From JAZKIX01 sp040384645 (GTDB lineage Bacteria; Pseudomonadota; Gammaproteobacteria; Burkholderiales; Burkholderiaceae_D), in assembly GCA_040384645.1 (NCBI GenBank), contig JAZKIX010000082.1, positions 1 to 33,314 on the forward strand: a DNA stretch of 33,314 nucleotides, read 5' to 3'. Position numbers and translations under genes: made by a program. Within the stretch, counting starts at the first letter, position 1. Every line of letters begins with the position of its first letter. The notes below the pieces were generated by a model that saw only the letters and a list, made by a program, of their open reading frames with translations, did not search any database and was not told where the DNA came from. Shown one piece after another: positions 1 through 8,652 of this stretch.

Positions 1-59
1 GCATTTGTAGAAGCGAAGCTGCGCAAGCGGACAGCCTCCCAATTAACGTATGTAAACGA

Positions 60-95
60 AAAAAGCCTCGCAGATATTGGTCTGCGAGGCTTTTT
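60..95. terminator. Bidirectional Rho-independent terminator downstream of valS
   Basis: A 10-bp GC-rich perfect stem (GCCTCGCAGA at 65-74 and its complement at 81-90) with a 6-nt loop is flanked by five A's on the left and five T's on the right. It can therefore terminate transcription on both strands. It lies 22 nt beyond the valS stop codon, so it ends valS on the minus strand and any gene entering from the left edge on the plus strand. Confidence 0.93.
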
Positions 96-117
96 GCATT
101 GCTGTCAGCGTCTTTAC

Positions 118-2940
118 TTACACCGGCAACTTCGCCAGTTGCTCTGTTACCTTCTCTAACGTTGCAGAGAATGTCGCCAGCCGTTCATTCTCTTGCGCCA
201 CCACCGCTGGCGGTGCACCGGCGACGAATTTTTCGTTGCCTAGTTTGGCTTGGACGCGGCCGATTTCACCTTCCAGCCGGGCCGTTTCTTTCGACAGCCG
301 CGCGCGTTCTGCAGCGATGTCGATTTCCACTTTCAGCATCAGCTTGGCGGTGCCGACAATCGATACCGGTGCTGGTGATTCCGGCAGCGTGTCTACAACT
401 ACCACTTCGAATAATTTGCACAGCCCTTGTAGGTATGGCGCGAACGATTGCAGCAGGGCGCGCTCGTCGCTATTACCGGCTTGCAGGATCAACGGTACGC
501 GCAGGGCGGGCGAGAGTTGCATCTCGCCGCGCAGGTTGCGGGTGGCGTCGGTCATGGCTTTGAGCTGTTGCATCCAGCCTTCGGCGACTTCATCGATCTT
601 TTCTGGCTGGGCTTGCGGGTAAGCTTGCAGCATGATGGTGTCGCCCGCCGGATTGAGCGTTTTGCCAGCCAGCGGCGCGACGGTTTGCCACAGTGCTTCG
701 GTCACGAACGGGATGATCGGATGCGCCAGGCGGAGGATGGTTTCCAGCGTTTTGAGCAGGGTGCGGCGGGTTGCCAGTTGCTGCGCCGGGCTGCCGTGCT
801 GAACCTGGACTTTGGCTACTTCCAGATACCAGTCGCAATATTCATCCCAGGCGAATTTGTAGATGCTCGACGCAATATTGTCGAAGCGGTAGTCGGCAAA
901 GCCTTTTTCCACTTCGGCTTCTGTGCGCTGCAAGGTGGAGCTGATCCAGCGGTCGGCGGCAGAGAAATCGAGCGTGCCCAGATCGACGTCGTCTGCCACG
1001 CCGCAGTCATGGCCTTCGGTATTCATCAGCACAAAGCGGGTCGCGTTCCACAGCTTGTTGCAAAAATTGCGATAGCCTTCGGCGCGGCCCAGGTCGAAGT
1101 TGATATTGCGACCCAAGGATGCGTAACTGGCCATGGTGAAACGCAGCGCGTCAGAACCGTAGGCTTGTATCCCGTTGGGGAACTCCTTGCGCGTGGCCTT
1201 GGCGATTTTTTCTGCATCGCGTGGATTCATCAGGCCGGTGGTGCGCTTGGTGACCAGGGTTTCCAGATCGACGCCATCGATCAGGTCGATCGGGTCCAGC
1301 GTATTGCCCTTGGACTTGGACATTTTCTGGCCGTTGGCATCGCGTACCAGGCCATGTACGTAGACGGTCTTGAACGGCACTTTGCCGGTGAAATGGGTGG
1401 TCATCATCACCATCCGCGCCACCCAGAAAAAGATGATGTCAAAACCGGTGACCAGTACGGTGGAAGGCAAGAACATGTCGAATTCTTTCGACTGCTCCGG
1501 CCAGCCGAAAGTCGAGAACGGCACCAGCGCCGACGAGAACCAAGTGTCGAGCACGTCCTCATCGCGCTTCAATTCACCGGTATATCCGTTGGCGGCGGCC
1601 TTGGCTTTGGCTTCTGCTTCCGTATTGGCGACGTAAGGATTGCCTTGCTCGTCGTACCACGCCGGGATTTGATGACCCCACCAGAGCTGGCGCGAAATAC
1701 ACCAGTCCTGGATATTGTTTAGCCATTGGTTGTAGGTGGTGGTCCAGTTTTCCGGCACCATCGTGATCTCGCCGCTGGCGACTTTTTCGAGTGCGACTTC
1801 GGCAATCGACTTGCCGGGGAAGTGGGTGCCTTCTGGCGCCGCCTTGCTCATGGCGACGAACCACTGATCGGTCAGCATCGGCTCGATGATGGCGTTGGTG
1901 CGTTCGCAGCGCGGCACCATCAACTTGTGTGGCTTGACCGATTCCAGCAAGCCTTGGGCGTCGAGGTCGGCCACGATTTGCTTGCGGGCGACGAATCGGT
2001 CCATACCTTGATAGGGGGCCGAGCCGTTTTCATTGATCTTGGCATCCAAGGTCAAGACGCTGATTTGCGCTAGATTGTGGCGTTGTCCAACCTGATAATC
2101 GTTGAAGTCATGCGCCGGCGTGATCTTGACGCAGCCGGTGCCGAATTCCTTGTCCACGTATTCATCTTTGATGATCGGGATTTCGCGCCCGGTCAGCGGC
2201 AATTTCAGCATCTTGCCGACCAGGTGGGCGTAACGCTCATCGGTCGGATCGACCGCGACTGCCACGTCGCCCAGCAAGGTTTCGGGGCGGGTGGTGGCTA
2301 CCGTCAAATGACCGCTGCCGTCGACCAGTGGATAGCGGATGTACCACATGAAACCGTCTTCTTCATTCGATTCCACTTCGACGTCCGACACTGCCGTGCC
2401 CAAGACCGGGTCCCAGTTGACCAGCCGTTTGCCGCGATAGATCAGGCCTTGCTCGAACAGTTTGACGAAGACATCGGTGACCACTTTGGAGCGCGGCTCG
2501 TCCATGGTGAAATATTCGCGCTTCCAATCCGGCGAAGTACCCATGCGGCGCATCTGGCCGGTGATGGTGGAGCCGGACTGTTCTTTCCATTCCCAGACTT
2601 TTTCGACGAATTTTTCGCGGCCCAGGTCATGGCGCGAAATTTTTTGCGCATCGAGCTGGCGTTCCACCACGATCTGGGTCGCGATGCCGGCGTGGTCGGT
2701 GCCGGGAATCCAGGCGGTATTGAAACCGCGCATGCGGTGGTAGCGGGTCAGGCCATCCATGATGGTCTGGTTGAAGGCGTGGCCCATGTGCAGGGTGCCG
2801 GTCACATTTGGCGGTGGCAACTGTACGCAAAAAGCGGGTTTGTCGGCATCCACCGTGGCGGCAAAATAACCGCGCTGTTCCCACTCGGTGCGCCAGAATT
2901 TTTCGATCTCGGCGGGTTCAAACGACTTGGCTAATTCCAT
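118..2940 (-). CDS. valS: Valine--tRNA ligase (ValRS)
   Basis: This cytoplasmic class I aminoacyl-tRNA synthetase charges tRNA-Val with valine and edits misacylated threonine. The protein is 940 residues from the chosen start, normal for bacterial ValRS. The class I signature is visible as HMGH in the N-terminal segment PPPNVTGTLHMGH, and the KMSKS loop as GQKMSKSKGN at about residue 535. The last about 70 residues form the charged coiled-coil arm typical of ValRS. The ATG at 2940 (MELAKSFEPAEIEKFW) is chosen over an upstream start at 2991 because family proteins begin at about this point and a TATAAT-like -10 box lies only 31 nt upstream, inside the longer reading frame. It is a single gene, ended by the hairpin at 60-95, and divergent from the hypF-like gene. 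Confidence 0.97.
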   Translation of the reverse strand: MELAKSFEPAEIEKFWRTEWEQRGYFAATVDADKPAFCVQLPPPNVTGTLHMGHAFNQTIMDGLTRYHRMRGFNTAWIPGTDHAGIATQIVVERQLDAQKISRHDLGREKFVEKVWEWKEQSGSTITGQMRRMGTSPDWKREYFTMDEPRSKVVTDVFVKLFEQGLIYRGKRLVNWDPVLGTAVSDVEVESNEEDGFMWYIRYPLVDGSGHLTVATTRPETLLGDVAVAVDPTDERYAHLVGKMLKLPLTGREIPIIKDEYVDKEFGTGCVKITPAHDFNDYQVGQRHNLAQISVLTLDAKINENGSAPYQGMDRFVARKQIVADLDAQGLLESVKPHKLMVPRCERTNAIIEPMLTDQWFVAMSKAAPEGTHFPGKSIAEVALEKVASGEITMVPENWTTTYNQWLNNIQDWCISRQLWWGHQIPAWYDEQGNPYVANTEAEAKAKAAANGYTGELKRDEDVLDTWFSSALVPFSTFGWPEQSKEFDMFLPSTVLVTGFDIIFFWVARMVMMTTHFTGKVPFKTVYVHGLVRDANGQKMSKSKGNTLDPIDLIDGVDLETLVTKRTTGLMNPRDAEKIAKATRKEFPNGIQAYGSDALRFTMASYASLGRNINFDLGRAEGYRNFCNKLWNATRFVLMNTEGHDCGVADDVDLGTLDFSAADRWISSTLQRTEAEVEKGFADYRFDNIASSIYKFAWDEYCDWYLEVAKVQVQHGSPAQQLATRRTLLKTLETILRLAHPIIPFVTEALWQTVAPLAGKTLNPAGDTIMLQAYPQAQPEKIDEVAEGWMQQLKAMTDATRNLRGEMQLSPALRVPLILQAGNSDERALLQSFAPYLQGLCKLFEVVVVDTLPESPAPVSIVGTAKLMLKVEIDIAAERARLSKETARLEGEIGRVQAKLGNEKFVAGAPPAVVAQENERLATFSATLEKVTEQLAKLPV

Positions 2941-2970
2941 GATTTGGCTTATGTTTTTGCGAAACCGGTC

Positions 2971-2999
2971 ATTATAAAGTAGGCGCTGCACAATCCCGC
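2971..2999 (-). promoter_or_regulatory. Probable valS promoter
   Basis: On the minus strand a perfect -10 hexamer TATAAT (2971-2976) lies 31 nt upstream of the valS ATG. With a 17-nt spacer the -35 position holds GCGGGA (2994-2999), a poor match to TTGACA. The same hexamer and spacing occur upstream of thiC. The call rests on the -10 box and position; the -35 is uncertain. Confidence 0.5.
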
Positions 3000-3059
3000 G
3001 CAGGAATACGTCACTAAATTGGAGCGTCTTGCGTCAACCTTTACGTATACATAAAAGGC

Positions 3060-3141
3060 AGGGGTATAGGCATAAATAGTGCCGAACCCGCACAGTTTTA
3101 TTGGGGCTTTAAAAATACTGGCGGCAGTATATTTTATTGGC
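3060..3141 (+). repeat. Dispersed 80-bp intergenic element, copy A
   Basis: This is the first of seven related copies in the window. It starts AGGGGTATAGGCATAAATAG, continues with CCCGCACAG, a T-rich run and ATTG, and ends in the hairpin ATAC-N8-GTAT at 3115-3130 followed by a T-rich tail. It sits between the divergently transcribed valS and hypF-like genes, so unlike most other copies it is not beside any gene 3' end. Apart from this element and the valS promoter, the 2941-3365 intergenic region shows nothing recognisable. Confidence 0.85.
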
Positions 3142-3365
3142 CTTTTCTGAAATACCGCCTAAAATAAGTCCCTGTTCGCGACTGGCGTCGCTGTTTAAAC
3201 CTTGCGAACTGGACTCTTGGAATTGGCTGCAACCAGCGCCCGATTGCCATCCTTATCTGCTGTTCTTGAATCAAAGGAAGCACGTATGTCTGTCGCCTGC
3301 CTCAGCTTGCCTGCTGTTCCATCTGTTCCGATGCCCTTGGTATCGCATATTGTTTCCCCCTCCCC

Positions 3366-4574
3366 ATGCAAGACGTGCAGCCAGCTGGCGTGACGGGCGC
3401 CCTCCATTACGCGACTTTGCCGCGAGCGGCGCCGGCACGGGTGTTGGCTTGCGGTGCGGATTTGAAAAATGCCGCTTGCCTGATCGATGGCGATCGCGTG
3501 ATCTGGTCTGCGCCGCACGGTAATCTTGCCAACCACGACAATTGCGATGCCTTGCGGCTGGCGGTGACGCAATTGGTCGACTGCGCGTCCGGGCCGGTCC
3601 ATGCAGTGGCGCATGATTTACATCCCGATTTTTACAGTAGCCGGGTGGCGCAAGTGATCGCGGCGCGGCTCGGCGTGCCGGCCATTGCGGTGCAACACCA
3701 CCACGCCCATATTGCCGTGGCGCAAGCTGAGCAAGGGATCGAAGGCGGGGTGATCGGTCTGGCGCTCGATGGTGTGGGTTTGGGCAGCGACGGCATGCCT
3801 TGGGGCGGCGAAATATTATGGGTCGATGCCGCCCGCGAGGCGCAACATTGGCAGCGGCTGGCGCATCTGGCGCTGTTGGAATCGCCCGGCGGCGATAATG
3901 CGCTGCTGGAACCGTGGCGCATGGCGGCCGCAGCCTTGCATGGACTCGGGCGCGGCCATGAGATCGCAGCCCGCTTCGGTGCCAGCGTCGGCTTGCCCAA
4001 GGCGCAGCATGTGCAAGGGATTTTGCACAGCAAGTCCAATTGTCCGCGCAGCAGCAGTGGCGGACGCTGGTTCGACGCTGCCGCCGCGGCCTTGGGACTG
4101 GTGCTGCGGCAGACGTTCGAAGCAGAAGCGGCGATCCGGCTGGAGCAATACGCCACCGCATGGCTGGCGACGCGACCCGATTTCGACGTGGTGTGGGACT
4201 CGCTTGATTTGCTGCCACTGATGAGCCAATTGTTTGCGCTGCCGACGGCGGACGCGTCGGAACATTACGAAGACGCACGCGGCGCGGGCGCGGCCTTATT
4301 CCATGTCGCGCTTGCCAATGGACTGGCGCATCACGCTATCGCCGCTGCGCGCAGCCATGCAGTGCAGACCGTGGTGCTGGGCGGCGGCTGTTTCCTCAAT
4401 CAAATTTTATGCGCGCGGTTGCGGGTCAAACTTGGCCACGCCGGACTTGCAGTAGTGCAGCCGGGCAGTGTGAGTTGTTGCGATGCCGGCATCGCGCTGG
4501 GGCAAGCTTGGATCGCCGCCTGCACGATACATCCCAGTCGCGGTGTCCAACCGGCCAAGGCGTCGGCGCATTGA
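3366..4574 (+). CDS. Truncated HypF-like carbamoyltransferase (Kae1-like domain only)
   Basis: Full HypF (about 750 residues) makes the thiocarbamoyl group on HypE for the CN ligands of [NiFe]-hydrogenase; it has acylphosphatase, zinc-finger, YrdC and Kae1-like domains. This protein has 402 residues and contains only the last domain. Visible HypF motifs are HDLHPDFYSSR (83-93), QHHHAHIA (110-117, the metal-binding histidines), LALDGVGLGSDG (132-143) with WGGE, SSSGGRWFDAAAAALG, and VVLGGGCFLNQILCARL near the C-terminus. The histidine motif fits HypF better than TsaD. Natural short HypF proteins are known, for example HypF1 of Ralstonia eutropha. No other hyp or hydrogenase gene lies in the window, so its role is uncertain. 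No clear Shine-Dalgarno sequence precedes the ATG; upstream sequence does not encode the missing domains. Confidence 0.85.
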   Translation: MQDVQPAGVTGALHYATLPRAAPARVLACGADLKNAACLIDGDRVIWSAPHGNLANHDNCDALRLAVTQLVDCASGPVHAVAHDLHPDFYSSRVAQVIAARLGVPAIAVQHHHAHIAVAQAEQGIEGGVIGLALDGVGLGSDGMPWGGEILWVDAAREAQHWQRLAHLALLESPGGDNALLEPWRMAAAALHGLGRGHEIAARFGASVGLPKAQHVQGILHSKSNCPRSSSGGRWFDAAAAALGLVLRQTFEAEAAIRLEQYATAWLATRPDFDVVWDSLDLLPLMSQLFALPTADASEHYEDARGAGAALFHVALANGLAHHAIAAARSHAVQTVVLGGGCFLNQILCARLRVKLGHAGLAVVQPGSVSCCDAGIALGQAWIAACTIHPSRGVQPAKASAH

Positions 4575-4627
4575 GGCCATTAGCAATTTCTTCCTCTTCC
4601 ATCGTTATTGATTATTCAATTTACTAA

Positions 4628-4657
4628 TTGACAGCGAACTGACCTGCTGGCGATACT
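4628..4657 (+). promoter_or_regulatory. Probable sigma-70 promoter of the exported TPR gene
   Basis: A perfect TTGACA (4628-4633) is followed after 18 nt by GATACT (4652-4657), about 48 nt upstream of the ATG at 4705. It lies in the gap after the hypF-like gene, suggesting the TPR gene is transcribed on its own. Confidence 0.55.
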
Positions 4658-4704
4658 GTGCGGCGTTTTATTGTCGTTTTCCATGTCATCACCACAGGAG
4701 TCTT

Positions 4705-7700
4705 ATGACTTTGCGTTTCAAAAAAATCGTTTTAGCCTCGGCCATCGGCTTGTTCGGACATTTTTCCAGCGCCATCGCGGGCGATTTGCAATCGGTTGAG
4801 ACGGTCATTGCCCGCCTCGAAAAAGGCGCACTGCCAACCCAGCTTGGCTCTTCCGAATCGGCCCAGCTCTTGCTAGATATCGTGGCTTTTCGAACAAATG
4901 CGGTGACACTGTCGCCCGATCTTGCCGCCACTGGCTGGCTGACATTATGGGATCGCACCCGCAAGCTGGGCCCGGTTAATCCTGGCGCCGACATTGCCGC
5001 CTTTGACGCCGATATCGGCAAGGCGGTCGGCTTGCGCTCGGTACTGGCAGCTTTGCCGGCGCCGGCAGCGTGGCCGCTGTTGCGCCAACAGGCCGAGGCG
5101 CGCGCCGCCCAAACGCCGGACGAGGCTGGCGCGCTGGGTTTGCAAATGATTACCCGCTTGCTCACTGGCGATAGCGCCGCGGTGACGCAGTCGCTGAGCC
5201 AATTCGAGCGAATCGCGGCCGCTGGCGACCCGCAGACGCGTGAGTACACACTCGCAGGCATCGACTACACCCGCGCCGAAGTGTTCAAGTTATACGGTTC
5301 GCGCGATCAGATTGCCGAGTCTTTCCGGGTGCAGTTGAATGCCCAGTCGCGCCAGGCGTATGGCACCTTGCGGGTGCCCGATCTGGTTGGCTTGCTGGGT
5401 GCTGAAAAAGCCGAAGTGCTGTTGCAAGAAGCCCTGCGCAAGCCGGTGGTACTGCACATTGCCGAAGGCGAAGACACGCGCGCCCTGACCCGCAAGCTGG
5501 CCCTGGCGGATATGGCCGGGCTGCGCAAGCCGCAGTGGCAGTTGATCGACCGCCTCGGCACTGCCGCTTTGTACGAGGCGATGCTGAACCGCTTCGAGCC
5601 GAATGCGGCCGAAGCCAAGGCCGTTGAAGCGGACGATGCCAGTGACGCAGAAGCGGAAGCCGCCGGCAACTACCCGCGCAAAACGGCCGACGCGTATTAT
5701 TTTCTCGACCTGGTATTGGCCGGCCGCCAAAAGGATGCCGAGCTGGCCATGATCCGCGCCACCAGCGGCGGTACCGAGCTGCATTTCACTAAACAGACCA
5801 TGGCTGCGCTGGTCAAGAGCGGCCAGAACCAGGCGGTCTATGATTTCCTCTCTCAATTTCTGGCGCACCGGCCGCAATCGCAGGCCTGGGACGTGTATCT
5901 GGAACAAGCGGCCAAGCTGGGCCATGCCGGCGACGCCATCAGCTTGCTCGATTCGATCCTGAGCCGCAGCGATATTTCGCCCCATCTACGGCTTGCGTTG
6001 CAAAACAAACGGCTCGATGCCTTGCTGGGCGACGACCAGGTTGACGAAGCTACTGCCGGCATGCGTGCCGTGCTGGCAACGGCGCCGACACGCGAAGATG
6101 AGAACGTATCCGAGCGTGGCGAGCGGGCGATTCGCCTTGCCGGTTTGGGGCGCGTGCTGGGGCAACCGGTGTTGAGCGGAATTGGGCTCGATTTCGCGCG
6201 CCAGGTATTGCAGTTAAAAGCGGTACCGAATGCAGAATATTGGCGCGTGGGCCTGTTGCAAAAATTGTGGGCCGAACTGCGCCGTCACAACCGCAGCGAC
6301 GAGGCGCAAGAACTGGCCTTGACCGAGGCCGAGGCGGTCAGGACCGATGGCCCCGCCAGTTCCGGCTATGGCGCGTTTTATCCTGCGCAATCGCAACAGC
6401 TGGGCTTGATTGAACTGGCCGGCATTTACGATGCCGCCGGCAGGCACGACGACGTGCTGCGTTTGCTTAATGAGATCGATGGCTGGGGCTTGCGCGACAT
6501 ATTGCCATTGATCGCCGTCCAGGATTCGCTTGGCACCCCGCTCGGTCTGATGGCTGCGCGCGCCCTGCAAGCCAGCGGCAATCTCGCTGCCGCCAAGCTG
6601 AGCGTGCGCGCGGTGCTCGACAAGATGCCGGGCTACGACCCGGCTTACCAGTTATTCATCGAGCTGCACGGCGATCACGCGAGCGAGGAATTGGATCGCC
6701 TCTATCTGCTCGACCAGTTTGAAGAACGTCCCTTGATCTGGAAAGCCGTGGCGCTGGCCGCCGCCGGTCATGTGGCCGATGCCGAAAGCGTGGTGCGGCG
6801 CGCTATAGCGATCGACCCGTCCGACGGCGAACAAGGGCCGAAAGACCGCATGCGCGCCTACGCCACCTTGGCCGATGCATTGGACGCCAAGGGCGACGCC
6901 GAGGGCGCCAAACAATATCGCCGTCCGGTCGCCGCCATCCGCATGTCGGAACAGGCCGACGAGTACCGCCTGCTCGGCTTGCATAAGCGTGCCACAGACA
7001 AATATCGCGCCGCACTCGATGAATTCTCCGACGCCTATTGCATCCAGTCGCGCCTTGCCATCGAGCTGGGCAAGGCCGGCTTGCACGAACGGGCTTTGAC
7101 CCACTATCGCCGCGCTTATGAACTCATGCCAGACAGCTTTGGCCGGGTCGAAAGCCATTGCTTCGGCTGCGAAAGCGTGTTTGTCGATGCCACTGCCCAG
7201 GGCGTGGCCGAGCAAGTTTTTACCGACCTGATCGCACGCGGGCCGACCAAGCCGCAAGCGCATTACATGCTCGGTTACCTGCGCAAGGAACAGGGCCGCT
7301 TTGACGAAGCGGTGGCATTATTTCGCCAAGCCGTGGCGCTGGACGCGCAATACCTCAACGCCTGGAAGCATTTGCATGCACTAGGCGAATTGACCTATAT
7401 CGAACCGGCCGAGCGCGATATCGCCCGCCTCAAATTGCTGGAACTCGATCCGCAGCAGCGCCATGTCAAATACAAGCTCAATGAAGTCACTGATTTCGTC
7501 GTGCTGTGGAATGCACTGGAGCGTGCCGCCCAAAAAGACAGCCGCAACCCCAGCTTCGAGCAAGTCTATCCGCTCGAACGTAGCGCGCTGTTGCAAGATG
7601 ACGTGCTGGCTAAAATGCCGCCCGAGATGCGGGCCCAGATGCAAAAGCGGCTCGACCTCGGCGCCGCCATGCAGCGCCGCGCCAGCGCAATGGGAGCGCG

Positions 7701-7785
7701 GCGATCCGCGCTGCTGGGTCAGCATAGCCTGATCGAAGCGGCACTCGGTTTGATGGGCGACCGCAACGCACGGTCGTATGACTAA
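4705..7785 (+). CDS. Large exported TPR-repeat protein
   Basis: The 1026-residue protein begins with a clear Sec signal peptide (MTLRFKKIVLASAIGLFGHF, likely cleaved after AIAG), so it should act in the periplasm or outer envelope. The start is supported by AGGAG four nt before the ATG. Most of the protein is alanine-rich helical sequence. Recognisable TPR units occur at about residues 675-815 and 845-900, with the pattern of small residues at helix contacts (for example AHYMLGYLRKEQGRFDEAVALFRQAVALD). Residues about 320-680 look like degenerate helical repeats. No catalytic motif is visible, so it is probably a protein-binding scaffold, but the partner cannot be named. It ends just before the assembly gap. 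The family was not recognised beyond the repeats. Confidence 0.8.
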   Translation: MTLRFKKIVLASAIGLFGHFSSAIAGDLQSVETVIARLEKGALPTQLGSSESAQLLLDIVAFRTNAVTLSPDLAATGWLTLWDRTRKLGPVNPGADIAAFDADIGKAVGLRSVLAALPAPAAWPLLRQQAEARAAQTPDEAGALGLQMITRLLTGDSAAVTQSLSQFERIAAAGDPQTREYTLAGIDYTRAEVFKLYGSRDQIAESFRVQLNAQSRQAYGTLRVPDLVGLLGAEKAEVLLQEALRKPVVLHIAEGEDTRALTRKLALADMAGLRKPQWQLIDRLGTAALYEAMLNRFEPNAAEAKAVEADDASDAEAEAAGNYPRKTADAYYFLDLVLAGRQKDAELAMIRATSGGTELHFTKQTMAALVKSGQNQAVYDFLSQFLAHRPQSQAWDVYLEQAAKLGHAGDAISLLDSILSRSDISPHLRLALQNKRLDALLGDDQVDEATAGMRAVLATAPTREDENVSERGERAIRLAGLGRVLGQPVLSGIGLDFARQVLQLKAVPNAEYWRVGLLQKLWAELRRHNRSDEAQELALTEAEAVRTDGPASSGYGAFYPAQSQQLGLIELAGIYDAAGRHDDVLRLLNEIDGWGLRDILPLIAVQDSLGTPLGLMAARALQASGNLAAAKLSVRAVLDKMPGYDPAYQLFIELHGDHASEELDRLYLLDQFEERPLIWKAVALAAAGHVADAESVVRRAIAIDPSDGEQGPKDRMRAYATLADALDAKGDAEGAKQYRRPVAAIRMSEQADEYRLLGLHKRATDKYRAALDEFSDAYCIQSRLAIELGKAGLHERALTHYRRAYELMPDSFGRVESHCFGCESVFVDATAQGVAEQVFTDLIARGPTKPQAHYMLGYLRKEQGRFDEAVALFRQAVALDAQYLNAWKHLHALGELTYIEPAERDIARLKLLELDPQQRHVKYKLNEVTDFVVLWNALERAAQKDSRNPSFEQVYPLERSALLQDDVLAKMPPEMRAQMQKRLDLGAAMQRRASAMGARRSALLGQHSLIEAALGLMGDRNARSYD

Positions 7786-7829
7786 CCGGTACTAAAGGCA
7801 TGCGCTGCGCTGGGGATAGGGGAAGACAT

Positions 7830-7839
7830 NNNNNNNNNN
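7830..7839. other. Assembly gap (10 N)
   Basis: Ten consecutive undetermined bases join two contigs between the exported TPR gene and the zinc-ribbon gene. The true length is unknown. Directly right of it, 7854-7880 carries two near-identical copies of a short AAAGTACCAAAA unit in tandem, which could have broken the assembly. Apart from copy B of the dispersed element, nothing else is seen in 7786-8172. Confidence 0.95.
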
Positions 7840-8001
7840 TCCCCGGCGCTGATTAAAGTACCAAAAATAAAGTACCAAAACCCCTGCCAGCCCAGATTGA
7901 AGCACCAGCTGGAAGGGATAATCGCTATTGCCGTTTACCACCGAATGATGCCCGTCAGAGTCTGACGCAATCGCTTGTCACGGTGCGAAAGCGTCATTTA
8001 T

Positions 8002-8081
8002 GCAAAAATATACTGCTAGGAGTATTAAATTTGATGCAATGAATATGTGCGGAATAATAGGTGTTTTGGCATATACCCCCT
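8002..8081 (-). repeat. Dispersed 80-bp intergenic element, copy B
   Basis: This is the only copy on the minus strand. Reading that strand it starts AGGGGGTATATGCCAAAACA, has CCGCAC and ATTG in the centre, and ends ATACT-N6-AGTAT followed by ATTTTTGC. Its centre is the most diverged of the seven. The head TATGCCAAAA and tail TTTTTGCATA are nearly complementary, so the ends could pair. It lies between two convergent genes, about 90 nt downstream of the zinc-ribbon gene in the sense direction. Confidence 0.82.
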
Positions 8082-8172
8082 GCTTTTAGGTATCGTTGAC
8101 GTCCTTCTTGTGAGTCCAGCCCGAATCGGAAGGCGGGCGATATTTGCTGACCGGATATAGCGCCGCGCCCGG

Positions 8173-8652
8173 TCACTCCTTCATCCGTTCTAGGATTTCC
8201 TTGATCCGCAAGCCATCCGACTTGGGTAGGCAACCGATGCTATTGGCTTTTTGGCCGCGGGTCTGGATTTCGACGCTGTCCCAGAACAGGCCGGCGTGGT
8301 AGTGATAACCGGCGATTTTTTCCCACGGGATTTCTTCATCGGTACGGCTCAGCCAGAAAATACCCCAAGTCTGGATTACGATTTTCTCTGCGGACAGGTG
8401 AATCTCTTGCGGGATCATACGACCGCGGATGAGCACGGTGGGCAGTAATGATGCCTTGGCGGTAAACGCTTCGACCGAGGCGATCTTTTCTTCGCGTTCA
8501 AAACTGTGGCCGCAGTGATGGCATTTCTTGGCGGTAAATTTGGATAATTCGGCACATTCCGAACATGACTTGCCGACCACGCGCCGGGTGCAGGCGTGGC
8601 AAACCTCGGCCTCGATGGGCATTTTGATCAGGCATTCAGGACAGTTTTTCAT
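8173..8652 (-). CDS. Small zinc-ribbon protein with a C-terminal PH-like domain
   Basis: The 159-residue protein starts MKNCPECLIKMP, with GAGGGA seven nt before the ATG; a longer upstream reading is not needed. The N-terminal about 50 residues hold four Cys pairs (CPEC, CHAC, CSEC, CHHC), giving a double zinc ribbon as in adaptor or nucleic-acid-binding proteins. The remaining about 100 residues are beta-rich with a final helix (EEIPWEKIAGYHYHAG then LRIKEILERMK), resembling small bacterial PH-like domains; that part is inference. Its first 17 bases overlap the end of the upstream glycosyltransferase gene, so the two are translationally coupled. The function is unknown, and a link to glycosylation is only suggested by the overlap. 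Confidence 0.75.
   Translation of the reverse strand: MKNCPECLIKMPIEAEVCHACTRRVVGKSCSECAELSKFTAKKCHHCGHSFEREEKIASVEAFTAKASLLPTVLIRGRMIPQEIHLSAEKIVIQTWGIFWLSRTDEEIPWEKIAGYHYHAGLFWDSVEIQTRGQKANSIGCLPKSDGLRIKEILERMKE

Noticed and set aside
448..1722. 424-codon open frame on the plus strand inside valS
   Set aside because: It is wholly antisense to a well-supported valS, has no recognisable family and reflects GC-rich codon bias; the same holds for the frame at 2077-2934.
3115..3130. ATAC-N8-GTAT hairpins as LexA (SOS) boxes
   Set aside because: The betaproteobacterial LexA site needs CTGT-N8-ACAG; the invariant bases here are ATAC and GTAT, they lie far from promoters in most copies, and they are always embedded in the same 80-bp element.
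3271..4278. 335-codon minus-strand frame across the hypF-like gene
   Set aside because: Arginine/proline-rich low-complexity translation typical of an antisense shadow, with no motif; the plus-strand HypF motifs are clear.
3366..4574. Calling the hypF-like gene a tRNA-modifying TsaD
   Set aside because: TsaD is shorter (about 340 residues) with a different histidine motif; the QHHHAH, HDLHPD and GGRWFDA blocks are those of HypF.
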